A stretch of DNA of 64,000 nucleotides, from NCBI RefSeq assembly GCF_002002705.1, contig NZ_MUNS01000022.1, forward strand, positions 62,001 through 126,000, written 5' to 3'. Shown here piece after piece: positions 43,817 through 51,844 of the stretch; position 1 is the first letter of the stretch, and each line of letters starts with the position of its first letter. The notes beneath the pieces were generated by a model. It was not told where the DNA came from and did no database searches. It saw only the letters and a list, made by a program, of their open reading frames with translations. The stretch is from Polaromonas sp. C04. Lineage in GTDB: Bacteria > Pseudomonadota > Gammaproteobacteria > Burkholderiales > Burkholderiaceae_C. Made by a program: the position numbers and the translations under genes.

Positions 43817-44470
43817 CTAGTCGCGATTCGCAGCGGTGTCCCGGTGCCCGGCCATCGCCGCAAACTCGTTCTCGTCGTGCGCTACCGCAGCGCGCTGCAA
43901 CCAAAACAGGATGTTGGGAAGCTCGCGCGTGTTGAAAAAATCACTGCACGAGACCTCCGCATACATGAGTACGATGGCCCTTTTCGCCTCGACGGTCCAC
44001 GACGCCAAGTCAGCTGCGGCCGGAAGAACCGCACGCATCTTGGGGTCCTCCAGCATTTGCCGAAGAGACCGGTCAATGGCCTCCTCCTCCGTTTCCTGGC
44101 GATACAGGAAATCACTGAGCCGAATGTTGCCGGCGAGCAGCTTGATGACCACGGTGGGGATGCTGCCCAGATAGCGTGCGCAAGCCTCCGCGAAATCCTG
44201 TGATATGTCCGCCGTATTGCGTACCCCGTTGCGCAGCTGGTTTATGTAGCCATAGGTCACGCCAAGCGCCTGCGCTACCTCCTTGACGTCGTGACCGCGT
44301 GACTGGGCTTCATCAAACACCCAGCCCATCAGCGGACCTCCTGGAGCCTGGTACAAACGTTCCACGCGGTCTGCCTTGCTCTCGCTCCCGCGGCTTTGCG
44401 CCGGTGTGAATTCAAGTTGACTTGTCTTGCGACGAAGGTCGGGATTTCTTGAACCTGAAATTGTGTGCAT
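43817..44470 (-). CDS. HTH DNA-binding protein, paralogue of the 40184 gene
   Basis: From the ATG at 44470 (MHTISGSRNPDLRRKTSQLE) the 217-residue protein carries an XRE-like helix-turn-helix, HDVKEVAQALGVTYGYINQL, near residue 60, then ARYLGSIPTVVIKLLAGNIR, the segment shared with the 40184 protein. The acidic C-terminus is unrecognised. It probably regulates element genes, though no operator was identified. A strong terminator follows. Confidence 0.65.
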   Translation of the reverse strand: MHTISGSRNPDLRRKTSQLEFTPAQSRGSESKADRVERLYQAPGGPLMGWVFDEAQSRGHDVKEVAQALGVTYGYINQLRNGVRNTADISQDFAEACARYLGSIPTVVIKLLAGNIRLSDFLYRQETEEEAIDRSLRQMLEDPKMRAVLPAAADLASWTVEAKRAIVLMYAEVSCSDFFNTRELPNILFWLQRAAVAHDENEFAAMAGHRDTAANRD

Positions 44471-44802
44471 AAATTGATGTCCTAATGTGAAAGCACGAAA
44501 TGTGCTGCCTTGTATAGGCACCGGTCGGCAGCTCGTTGTTTGAGGCGCACAGACTCAAGGAAGTGAGCAAGATAAGCGGTGACTCGGAGTGTTCGTGCCC
44601 GCCGACCTGCGTGTCCAACACATGCGGAACCCCCAAGGCACACGCACTGCAGGCCCTAATCCTGGCTGCGATGAAGCTCATCGAACGCGTCGCCAACGCG
44701 GGAGAATTGGCAGTCGATTCCGGGGTCATCGGGCTCGCATGGCGGGCCGAGCAACATTGGCCTTCTCGCGAGGGAGTCCCGAAACAGAGCGAAAATCCCC
44801 CC

Positions 44803-45306
44803 ATGCCCACCACCCCTCGCATCGACCTGCGTCCCGGAGTCACAGAACCAGTCGTCTTGATGATTTCCCGCCGCCAGGTCGAGGCCGGCGACATCGCATC
44901 GGTCCTGTCCGGCCTGAAGCCCTTCATTGCCACGCGCGAAGACGCATGGCTCTACCGTGGCCAGATGTCGTTGGTGGTGGACGGCTGCGGACAGGACCCC
45001 CGCGAGCTCGTGGACATCCCCGAGGTGCGTGATTTCCTGCGCTTGCTCGACCAACAGTGGCCGTACTGGGCGTTTTTCTTCAACCAGGTGGATGACAGCA
45101 TCAAACTACTGGGCTCATGCGTATGCGGTGCCGCCTTTCCGGGCGGTGGCGCAGTGGAAATCGACGCCGACAAGCTCGGAGATTTCTTGCGGCGCGGCTT
45201 TGCCGGGATGAACGCCGTCTTCGACAAGCACGGTTTTCCGGAGAAGGAGCTGGAGTCGATGAGTCGTGGCCTTATGGAGGTCATCGAGCAGGCAGGCATG
45301 CTATGA
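44803..45306 (+). CDS. hypothetical protein, 167 aa
   Basis: I chose the ATG at 44803 (MPTTPRIDLRPGVTEPVVLM). Longer frames reach to 44536 but lack better ribosome sites, so the start is uncertain. The protein is soluble with ISRRQVEAGDIASVLSGLKP near residue 21 and RLLDQQWPYWAFFFNQVDDS near 75, and a GGGAVEIDADKLG segment near 110. I do not recognise a family. Confidence 0.5.
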   Translation: MPTTPRIDLRPGVTEPVVLMISRRQVEAGDIASVLSGLKPFIATREDAWLYRGQMSLVVDGCGQDPRELVDIPEVRDFLRLLDQQWPYWAFFFNQVDDSIKLLGSCVCGAAFPGGGAVEIDADKLGDFLRRGFAGMNAVFDKHGFPEKELESMSRGLMEVIEQAGML

Positions 45307-45492
45307 CGCAAGCTGCGCGCGCCCTGCCCCGCCGTGAAGCTGCCCAACGGGTGAAGCGACGACAGGGCGATTTACCGTGTCAGGGCATTGGCCCCTCGGC
45401 ACGACATGCCCGGTACCCGGATTTGCCCCGTCTGGTCGGGCCGCTACACAGGATTCTCTCCGGAGGACATTAAGCCCCCTTCGACCGCCCCG

Positions 45493-45831
45493 TCACCGAT
45501 TGGAATCACGGTCGCGGGCATAGAGCTGGGCAACTCGGGCAAGTCGCGCTTCGCTTTGGTCGCGCAGCAAAGAATCGCGACAGGACACGCCAACTTGGAA
45601 ATGAACCCACGGCGCAGCCCTCGCGCATATTTCGGCAAGGAGCCTGCGGTGCGCTATTTCGGCAGGCAGGATGACCTCGCGACCGCCGTTCTCGCCCAGT
45701 GCGATGAGGCGGTAGGTTTCGTCATCGACCTGGTCAAAATAGATGTCGAATTTTGGCGCAAGCTTTTGAAGACGCGCCTGCTCAGCTAGCGTCAGGAAAT
45801 CAGAAGAATTTTTGGTGTGTGTGGCAGGCAT
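45493..45831 (-). CDS. hypothetical protein, 112 aa
   Basis: The ATG at 45831 (MPATHTKNSSDFLTLAEQAR) has AGGAAGG 7 bases upstream. The protein is soluble and acidic to neutral, with FDIYFDQVDDETYRLIALGE near residue 28. No family is recognised. A plus-strand frame of 133 codons overlaps it but lacks a ribosome site and reads as a shadow. Confidence 0.55.
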   Translation of the reverse strand: MPATHTKNSSDFLTLAEQARLQKLAPKFDIYFDQVDDETYRLIALGENGGREVILPAEIAHRRLLAEICARAAPWVHFQVGVSCRDSLLRDQSEARLARVAQLYARDRDSNR

Positions 45832-45984
45832 AGCCAACCCTTCCTGCCTGGTGATGGGTCGTGGCAATGCGACCAGGCGCGCGTTGCCCGCCGGAGTCCA
45901 GGATGGCATCTCCGTTCGACCGTATAGGCACGAAGCCACGGAATCGAGGGCTGGTCATCAGGTGAAATGCCACACCGCACCCCC

Positions 45985-46012
45985 AAGAAAAACGCCGGAC
46001 AAGTCCGGCGTT
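45985..46012 (-). terminator. intrinsic terminator of the 46020 gene
   Basis: A 10-bp stem AACGCCGGAC / GTCCGGCGTT (45991-46000 and 46003-46012) with a 2-base loop is followed on the minus strand by TTTTTC. It lies 7 bases after the stop of the gene at 46020-46400. Confidence 0.85.
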
Positions 46013-46019
46013 AAATCAT

Positions 46020-46400
46020 TCAATCATCGTAGGCGTAGGGCCCAAGGTTCTCATTTATCAGCGCTCTGGCCCTGATTGCGGATTCCTCGTCAGGTGCCAG
46101 CGCCACCGCGTCATTGACCCACTTGCGAAGGTCCTCCAGTGACACCCTGCGCCGGCCGTCCAATCTGACCTTGTCTCCGTTGGCATGCGAATGCAGCATC
46201 GCGGCAACATGCTGCGCAAAGTAGAGAAACACGGACGGGTCGCGATTGCACTCGAAACTAATCCCCTTGGGGCGCAGTCCGAAAAGCAGAACGCCGACGG
46301 CCCTGGCATCATCTGTGGGCTTGTACCTCACGCCGTTGAACTCCACCTGAAATTTGTCAGGCTCCGGTGTCGTCAGGGTGGCCTTTTTTGTGAAATGCAT
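46020..46400 (-). CDS. hypothetical protein, 126 aa
   Basis: The ATG at 46400 gives MHFTKKATLTTPEPDKFQVE. The protein has a possible beta-rich N-terminal half (EFNGVRYKPTDDARAVGVLL) and a helical C-terminal half (LEDLRKWVNDAVALAPDEES). No known domain is recognised. Strong support comes from the terminator just after its stop. Confidence 0.6.
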   Translation of the reverse strand: MHFTKKATLTTPEPDKFQVEFNGVRYKPTDDARAVGVLLFGLRPKGISFECNRDPSVFLYFAQHVAAMLHSHANGDKVRLDGRRRVSLEDLRKWVNDAVALAPDEESAIRARALINENLGPYAYDD

Positions 46401-46656
46401 CGTCTTGTCCTGTTTGGTTGTGGGCAAGATGTATAGAGACGTCACGCAAGGCGGGGCCCCGACCGAAAAACATGTTCTTTTGGCTTCCGTAAGAACTTGC
46501 CCCGTGCTCAAAGTTGATGGGGCCCGCATCGATTTCTGCAGGCAACGGCCTTGGAGCTGACAAGGTCCGACTCGGCGCGCCATATGGTCGGTATGGCGAC
46601 GACCGGGGCCCCTGCCAGGGGCCGAGCGGCGATTCGGCTCCGTCGATAATCAGGGC

Positions 46657-47415
46657 ATGAAAAATCTCCGCCCGGAAACCATGGAAATCCTCAAGCGCGT
46701 CGAAACGCTTAGCGGCTGTCCAGTGGAGTTCAAGCCAGACAGCAGCCTGAGTCTGCGCGCGACGCTGCAGATGGCCCGCGAAGGAGCGCCCGCGCACGTG
46801 CTGCGGTATCGCCCCTCCAATGACCCCATCGACTACTGGGTGGCCTACCAGGCAGGGTACGCCCTGCGGTTGTTTGATTTGCCGCCGAACGAGCGCTTCA
46901 ACTTCACCGGGACGGGCGAAGGCGCTGAGCAGGTAGAGGCCCTCCTGGCAACCGGCCAACCCTTGAGCGAGGCAGACAAGGCCGTATTGCCGGAGTTTGC
47001 CAAAGTAACCCTGCAATGGGCACTTCTGAATCTGCGCTCCTATGCCATCGGCATGCGCATCGACCAGTGGATTGCGCGCGAACACCCCTCACTGCGGGAA
47101 ATGCAGGTAGCCGGTGTTGACTCGCTGCAGCAGGAAAATTTGCAACTGTTGTCCAAGCGGGTCGGTCGCTTGTCCGTCCCGGTTCCCCTGCTGGCGCCGG
47201 TGGCAGCCTGCGCCCTCTTCGCCGACCGTTTGCTTGGCACGTCGGTCTACGCCATCCCCTACCGTGCGGCCGGGGCGCTGGAGCCGGGCACGGAGCTGCT
47301 GCGTATCAGCGACACCATAGGCTCAGACCGCCGGAATGACCGCGAGCTGGTCGACGCATGGGCGTCTTCCATCGGCATGACCGGTTGGTACACCTGGACA
47401 CCGTATAAACTTTGA
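46657..47415 (+). CDS. hypothetical protein, 252 aa (possible degenerate zincin)
   Basis: The ATG at 46657 gives MKNLRPETMEILKRVETLSG. Residues 60-80 read DYWVAYQAGYALRLFDLPPN, a layout like the D-Y-L-x-x-HExxH-xLR helix of zinc peptidases but with Y-Q-A-G-Y in place of HExxH, so any enzyme would lack zinc ligands. That is a weak analogy. The C-terminus (TWTPYKL) is compact. A TPR-protein gene follows 5 bases later, so the two probably form one operon. Confidence 0.55.
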   Translation: MKNLRPETMEILKRVETLSGCPVEFKPDSSLSLRATLQMAREGAPAHVLRYRPSNDPIDYWVAYQAGYALRLFDLPPNERFNFTGTGEGAEQVEALLATGQPLSEADKAVLPEFAKVTLQWALLNLRSYAIGMRIDQWIAREHPSLREMQVAGVDSLQQENLQLLSKRVGRLSVPVPLLAPVAACALFADRLLGTSVYAIPYRAAGALEPGTELLRISDTIGSDRRNDRELVDAWASSIGMTGWYTWTPYKL

Positions 47416-47420
47416 CACCT

Positions 47421-48497
47421 ATGGCGACTGAATACAAGATTCCACTTCATCGTTTCGACGTAAACCTGCTGCCGCCAGAGGCACGGCAGGTCGGGACCGA
47501 GGCGTTCAAGACCGCCGTCATGATGCACTTTGCCTCCGAGTACGGCGCGCAGGGTCAAACGGCCATCGTGACCGTGGACGACGAGGAAATTACCGTGATG
47601 GCCTTCCCGGCTGAGACCTCTGCTTTGGACTTCGTCCTGCCGATGCTGAAAGCGGGGAAGATTGCCGAGGCGGTGCCGTACCTTGAAAGCCTGACCAAAT
47701 CAGCTCCGGCAAATGCGGCTGTCCTTTACAACCTGGGTATCTCCTACAGCGAACTGGGCCAACATGACGAGGCCATCATCCGCCTCAAGCGTGCAGTGCA
47801 GCTCGACCCGGGCCATGCACACGCCTGGGTCGGTATCGGCAACGCGTACCACCGGATGGGTAAATCCGAACAGGCGCTCGAAGCGTTCGAGAACGCCGTG
47901 GCATTGGACCCGAACGATGGCTTCACGCGTCGAAATCTGGGCGGCATGCTGATTGGATTCAAGCGGGTTGACGAGGCCATTGTCCACTTGCGCAAGGCAC
48001 TTGAACTGATGCCAGACGACCCGCAAAGCATCTTCGGCCTCGCCATGGCGCTCGAAGACGTGGGTACGGAAGAGGCCGACTTGGAGGCAGATGCGCTGTA
48101 CAAGCGATTCATCGAAGAGCATCCCACGTCCCCGCTGGTTGGGCGGGCGGAAAAGGCCCGCACTGCGTTCGGGAACAAGCAACTAAAGTCGCGGTCGGCC
48201 GGTGGATTTCGTCCAGACGTGATGATGTACATCGTGGGGGCCTTGCAAACGTTCAAGAAGCTCGGACCCGCAAAACGCCAGGCTATTGCCTACGAGATTG
48301 CAATTCTGGGTCGCTCAGGGCTGGACATCAACGACCCGACCGATAAGTACAAACTGAAGTCGCTGCCGGGAAAGTTTACGGGGTTGCATCTGCTGGCCAT
48401 CATGTACACAGCTTTCAAGCAGATAGACCCGACGATGGAAACCGGCACCGACTTCACTGCAGAGTACGACGCCGCATTGCAGATGCAGAAGAAATAG
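47421..48497 (+). CDS. TPR-repeat protein, 358 aa
   Basis: The ATG at 47421 gives MATEYKIPLHRFDVNLLPPE. Residues about 95-235 contain at least three tetratricopeptide repeats, such as AAVLYNLGISYSELGQHDEA, AHAWVGIGNAYHRMGKSEQA and IVHLRKALELMPDDPQSIFG. TPRs mediate protein-protein binding. The N-terminal 90 and C-terminal 120 residues are unrecognised. It lies in an operon with the 46657 gene. Confidence 0.8.
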   Translation: MATEYKIPLHRFDVNLLPPEARQVGTEAFKTAVMMHFASEYGAQGQTAIVTVDDEEITVMAFPAETSALDFVLPMLKAGKIAEAVPYLESLTKSAPANAAVLYNLGISYSELGQHDEAIIRLKRAVQLDPGHAHAWVGIGNAYHRMGKSEQALEAFENAVALDPNDGFTRRNLGGMLIGFKRVDEAIVHLRKALELMPDDPQSIFGLAMALEDVGTEEADLEADALYKRFIEEHPTSPLVGRAEKARTAFGNKQLKSRSAGGFRPDVMMYIVGALQTFKKLGPAKRQAIAYEIAILGRSGLDINDPTDKYKLKSLPGKFTGLHLLAIMYTAFKQIDPTMETGTDFTAEYDAALQMQKK

Positions 48498-48682
48498 CCT
48501 GCGATGGGAGCGTGGCCTTCAAGGTGCGCCGCCAACACTTGACGCGCCCGACCGGGCTGACATCGATAGGGGGCGTCCGGTTACGTTGGTAGTCCGACAA
48601 CGCAGCTAGTGGAGCAGACACGAAGGCACGTCGGGGCGCTATTTGGGCTTTACAACAGTGGGCCTGCGACCTCCGGTGGAAA

Positions 48683-49108
48683 TCACAGCAGGTTTAGCGT
48701 CCCCTCGTCAGACCTCCCCTCGAAAAACCGCTCCAACGCGTGCTGAAAGGCCGGCTCACTCGGGACGACTCGAGCGAAGAGCGTCATGCACGATTTGAGT
48801 TTGAGGTCATCCGGAGACCCAAAGATTTCGTGGGCGGATTTGCCGTGCTGTGCAAGGGCAAGATTCGTGCACTCGAGGAGGCGTTCACCAAGAACTGGGT
48901 GTTCCCAGTACGCCAACGCCTCCGTTCTGGATTCGATGCCAAAGTGTTCGGCGATTGCGCTGCGTCCCAGCCCCTTGAGTTGGGGGAAGACGAACCACAT
49001 CCAGTGGGTGGTCTTTTTGCCGCCGGTCAACTCTTTGATGACAGCGTCATACACCGGTCCCTGGGCATTGAGAAACCGATTCAGACCTTGCATGGTCAGG
49101 TCCATCAT
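48683..49108 (-). CDS. DUF1810 family protein
   Basis: The 141-residue protein has the family marks LNRFLNAQGPVYDAVIKELT near residue 9, then THWMWFVFPQLKGLGRSAIA near 34 and CMTLFARVVPSEPAFQHALE near 107. DUF1810 proteins are small soluble proteins of unknown role. The length is normal. It ends 183 bases after the stop of the convergent TPR gene. Confidence 0.9.
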   Translation of the reverse strand: MMDLTMQGLNRFLNAQGPVYDAVIKELTGGKKTTHWMWFVFPQLKGLGRSAIAEHFGIESRTEALAYWEHPVLGERLLECTNLALAQHGKSAHEIFGSPDDLKLKSCMTLFARVVPSEPAFQHALERFFEGRSDEGTLNLL

Positions 49109-49473
49109 TCCAACAATCTCCTTCGCAGACTTTCTGACTGCGCCCTCGACATCCTACGCGGCCACTTCGATTGGCATAGCGCCGATGCAGTTGTCTTGGG
49201 TCAGCGGATTTTCCGTCAGGCTCAGTTTCCCCTGTCCGAGCTGCTGGCTACTGGCTGCTTGCCGTGCGCTTTTCCGCCCGACTTGGAAATCATCGTCCGG
49301 CGGTTTAACGGGCCGCGCTTTTCAAGCATTGCGTGTGAGCGCGACAACGCGCGGGCAAACCCTTAGAAAACATTTAAAAATACCATCACAAATATAAAAC
49401 GTCTGTACCTATACGACTCAGCACTTCGAACACGAGGCGCAGCTGAATCAACCACCAAAGTAGGAACACAGAC
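49109..49473. other. 365-bp intergenic region, no gene seen
   Basis: This is the divergent region between the DUF1810 gene and the gene at 49474. Reading frames here lack ribosome sites. An A-rich stretch near 49370-49400 could hold promoter elements for the plus gene, whose ribosome site (AGGAA) lies at 49461-49465. Confidence 0.45.
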
Positions 49474-50067
49474 ATGAAAATGAATACGACTTCCACCACA
49501 AAGACTGCCGACCACCTTCGCTATCAGGCCGAGGTCAAATGTTCCAATGCATTTGAAGCGTACCCGTATGTCTGGTCCCCGGCCCGGGTATACGTCCGAG
49601 GATACGACCACGATGGCTTGAGGCAATACGAAGAAACAATCGGGTTCTGCAACAAAAACCGCATGTCTAGCCTGGCCAGCCACGGAGGGCGCCGGTGGGC
49701 CTATGCCATGCGCAAGGCCGCTTTGCTGCAAGCAACGGGCGGCGACCCTAGCCCAGATGACCTGCAACAACTCGTAGAAATACCTCTGGAAAAGGCAGCG
49801 GTCACACGCGAGACGTTGCAAAAACTACTCAAAGCCTACGGCTGTCACTACGTTGCCGTCAGCGATTGGCGCCACAATGAACTGTCTATTTTTCGAGATT
49901 CTGATGAAACCTGCGTGTTCCGCGAGGCCGACGGGGGAAGCAACGCCACCTGGGGAGCGGTACGCCACAGACTTGGTCACGTCCGCACCGGCAGCGGCTG
50001 GCATTTTGCTATCTTCAAGGCCGTGAAAGCGATGGAGGAATTTGCGCGCTCCCATGCGACCGCATAA
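49474..50067 (+). CDS. hypothetical protein, 197 aa
   Basis: The ATG at 49474 (MKMNTTSTTKTADHLRYQAE) has AGGAA 8 bases upstream and a strong terminator (50091-50117) downstream, which support a real single-gene unit. The protein has VYVRGYDHDGLRQYEETIGF near residue 39 and HYVAVSDWRHNELSIFRDSD near 124. No domain is recognised. Confidence 0.6.
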   Translation: MKMNTTSTTKTADHLRYQAEVKCSNAFEAYPYVWSPARVYVRGYDHDGLRQYEETIGFCNKNRMSSLASHGGRRWAYAMRKAALLQATGGDPSPDDLQQLVEIPLEKAAVTRETLQKLLKAYGCHYVAVSDWRHNELSIFRDSDETCVFREADGGSNATWGAVRHRLGHVRTGSGWHFAIFKAVKAMEEFARSHATA

Positions 50068-50090
50068 ATTAAAACGCGGGCCGCAGTAGG

Positions 50091-50117
50091 AAGGGGCCAG
50101 ACTGGCCCCTTGTTTTT
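50091..50117 (+). terminator. intrinsic terminator of the 49474 gene
   Basis: A 9-bp stem AAGGGGCCA / TGGCCCCTT (50091-50099 and 50103-50111) with a 3-base loop is followed by GTTTTT. It lies 23 bases after the stop. Confidence 0.9.
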
Positions 50118-50222
50118 ATTAACTGCGCCGCACTCGACGAACAGTGTTACGTCGGTTACCACCGTTACCTTCGTTACCCCCCTATCGGCATACATAGACG
50201 CAGCCAAGGTCCCCGTGGAATC

Positions 50223-50873
50223 TCACTTTCCGCGCGTCTTCGCGAATCCCCTCCCCTGCAGCGCTCGCATCAGGCTGTCACTCTCGCTGCCGCCAACCGT
50301 CTCAAAAATCTCGGCCCAGAGCTTATACGGGTATGTGCTGCGTACCCCCTCCGCTGGAGCTGAGCCGTAGCGCCCTGCCGAAACCGCATCACGCGCCGAT
50401 TTAATTGCAATGAGGGCGTCGCGCAAGGGGTCCGATTTCGGCTGTTCCGCAACCATCACTTGCGTCCTGGGTTGGGTTTGCGCCTGGGCAATCGTCTTGA
50501 CCGCCGACAATGCCGACTGCACGGCTCGCACTTTGGCGTCTGGTACGAGACCTCGCTCACTCCTGTGCGCGGCTTCCCGCGTCAAGCGCTCGGCTTCCTC
50601 GAGGCGCCAGACAGGGTCCGCCTCGCGCAGTTCCACCGCCCGCCTCTTTTGGTTTGCCGCAAGTCGTGCAGGCTGGAAAAGCTTGCTTTCAAGAAATTCA
50701 GTCTCCTCGATAGAAAACTTGTCTTTCAGGCCGGCAGGCAGGGTTTCCGCGTCGAGGGGGACGCTGCCGGCAAACGTTTGAACGGCATAGCCGTGAGTGT
50801 TCCCCGTGGTCCCCTTGGCAACCCAGTGTGACCGGTACAACATGGCGCGCGTGCCACGTTTTTTGATGTGCAT
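50223..50873 (-). CDS. hypothetical protein, 216 aa
   Basis: The ATG at 50873 has GGAG 7 bases upstream. The N-terminus (MHIKKRGTRAMLYRSHWVAK) resembles small accessory proteins found on plasmids and integrative elements of Burkholderiales, from memory only. The middle is a basic helical stretch (RRAVELREADPVWRLEEAER). The C-terminus ends ALQGRGFAKTRGK. No function is known. Confidence 0.6.
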   Translation of the reverse strand: MHIKKRGTRAMLYRSHWVAKGTTGNTHGYAVQTFAGSVPLDAETLPAGLKDKFSIEETEFLESKLFQPARLAANQKRRAVELREADPVWRLEEAERLTREAAHRSERGLVPDAKVRAVQSALSAVKTIAQAQTQPRTQVMVAEQPKSDPLRDALIAIKSARDAVSAGRYGSAPAEGVRSTYPYKLWAEIFETVGGSESDSLMRALQGRGFAKTRGK

Positions 50874-50989
50874 TTTTGAACTCCAGTTGGTGTCAAGTTA
50901 TGCATGTGTAGGTACGTGGGGCTTGCGGGTGGCCGACCTGCGCGCCGTAGCACTCGCCTCATAGGTGCTGCGGCGACGGGCACACGCGC

Positions 50990-51844
50990 CTATCGCATCG
51001 GCACGGACACGCGCTCCGCAGCGCTAACCACATCTGCAATCAAGGACGCGGAGCGGCCCGCTACGCACACTCCGAGCTCCAGCGAGTACTCCAAAGACCA
51101 TCGGTTCATGTTGAGCGAACCGACGTAGGCGGTGTGGTCGTCGGCAAGGACAACCTTGGCGTGAGAGGTCTCATTGCCCGCGGCGTCAGCTCGTCCTATC
51201 CGGAAGCTCAGCACACTGACGTTCAACGCGGCGAGCTCCGCAGCGACGCGCCTCAAGCCGGGTGGCATTTGGTCTTCGTGGTCCGCCCGAGAGATGAGCA
51301 CGCGGCGCACGCCAACCGGGGCCCGTGCAAATAAGTTCAAGAGAATGGGTGCGCCGATGTCGTCCACGTAGGGAGTCAAAACGCAGAAACGGTTGCGCGC
51401 TGACTCCGCTATTCCTGGCAAAGCCTCTTTTGTGTCCACCAAGCCCCAATCACCTGTCGAAGCCACCAGCTCTGCGGTGAAGCGGCTTGGCGCGGGCGGT
51501 TTGGTGACGACGACCTGGACCAAGTCATGGTCGGCGTGCACCTCTGCGCGGTACAGACATGCCCCCACAAAGAGGGGAGCAAGCTCGCCATGCAGGTCAC
51601 GGGAGATTGGGCGCCAAGTGAGCTGGGACGACCGCTGAAACAAGCCCACGTTGAAGCCGGCAGCCAGGAAGGCCTCGACCTCGTCAGCTCGCGCCATCGC
51701 GAGGCCGGAGAGTGTGCAAATTCTCCTGACGTCCGTGGCCTCTGCGAACGACCCTCCGGCAACACTGGCACAGATTGCACCGGCTACACCGCTGTGTCGC
51801 GCCAAGCGGACGAAGATGTCGCGAACTTCAGCTCGGAGGTGCAT
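50990..51844 (-). CDS. drmC: DrmC, phospholipase D-like protein of DISARM
   Basis: The 284-residue protein ends with a PLD catalytic signature: SHAKVVLADD (HxK) near residue 228 and AYVGSLNMNRWSLEYSLELG, giving H-K-D and GS-x-N motifs. Only one clear HKD motif is visible, so it may act as a dimer. DrmC is an accessory core gene of DISARM. The start overlaps drmB by 17 bases, which supports coupling. It is the last gene of the operon. Confidence 0.88.
   Translation of the reverse strand: MHLRAEVRDIFVRLARHSGVAGAICASVAGGSFAEATDVRRICTLSGLAMARADEVEAFLAAGFNVGLFQRSSQLTWRPISRDLHGELAPLFVGACLYRAEVHADHDLVQVVVTKPPAPSRFTAELVASTGDWGLVDTKEALPGIAESARNRFCVLTPYVDDIGAPILLNLFARAPVGVRRVLISRADHEDQMPPGLRRVAAELAALNVSVLSFRIGRADAAGNETSHAKVVLADDHTAYVGSLNMNRWSLEYSLELGVCVAGRSASLIADVVSAAERVSVPMR

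Noticed and set aside
45303-45473. 56-codon frame overlapping the 44803 gene by ATGA
   Set aside because: The overlap is suggestive, but the peptide is Arg-rich shadow-like, with no motif or terminator support. Left out.
48740-49397. 200-codon frames opposite the DUF1810 gene
   Set aside because: Antisense shadows; the DUF1810 frame is well conserved.
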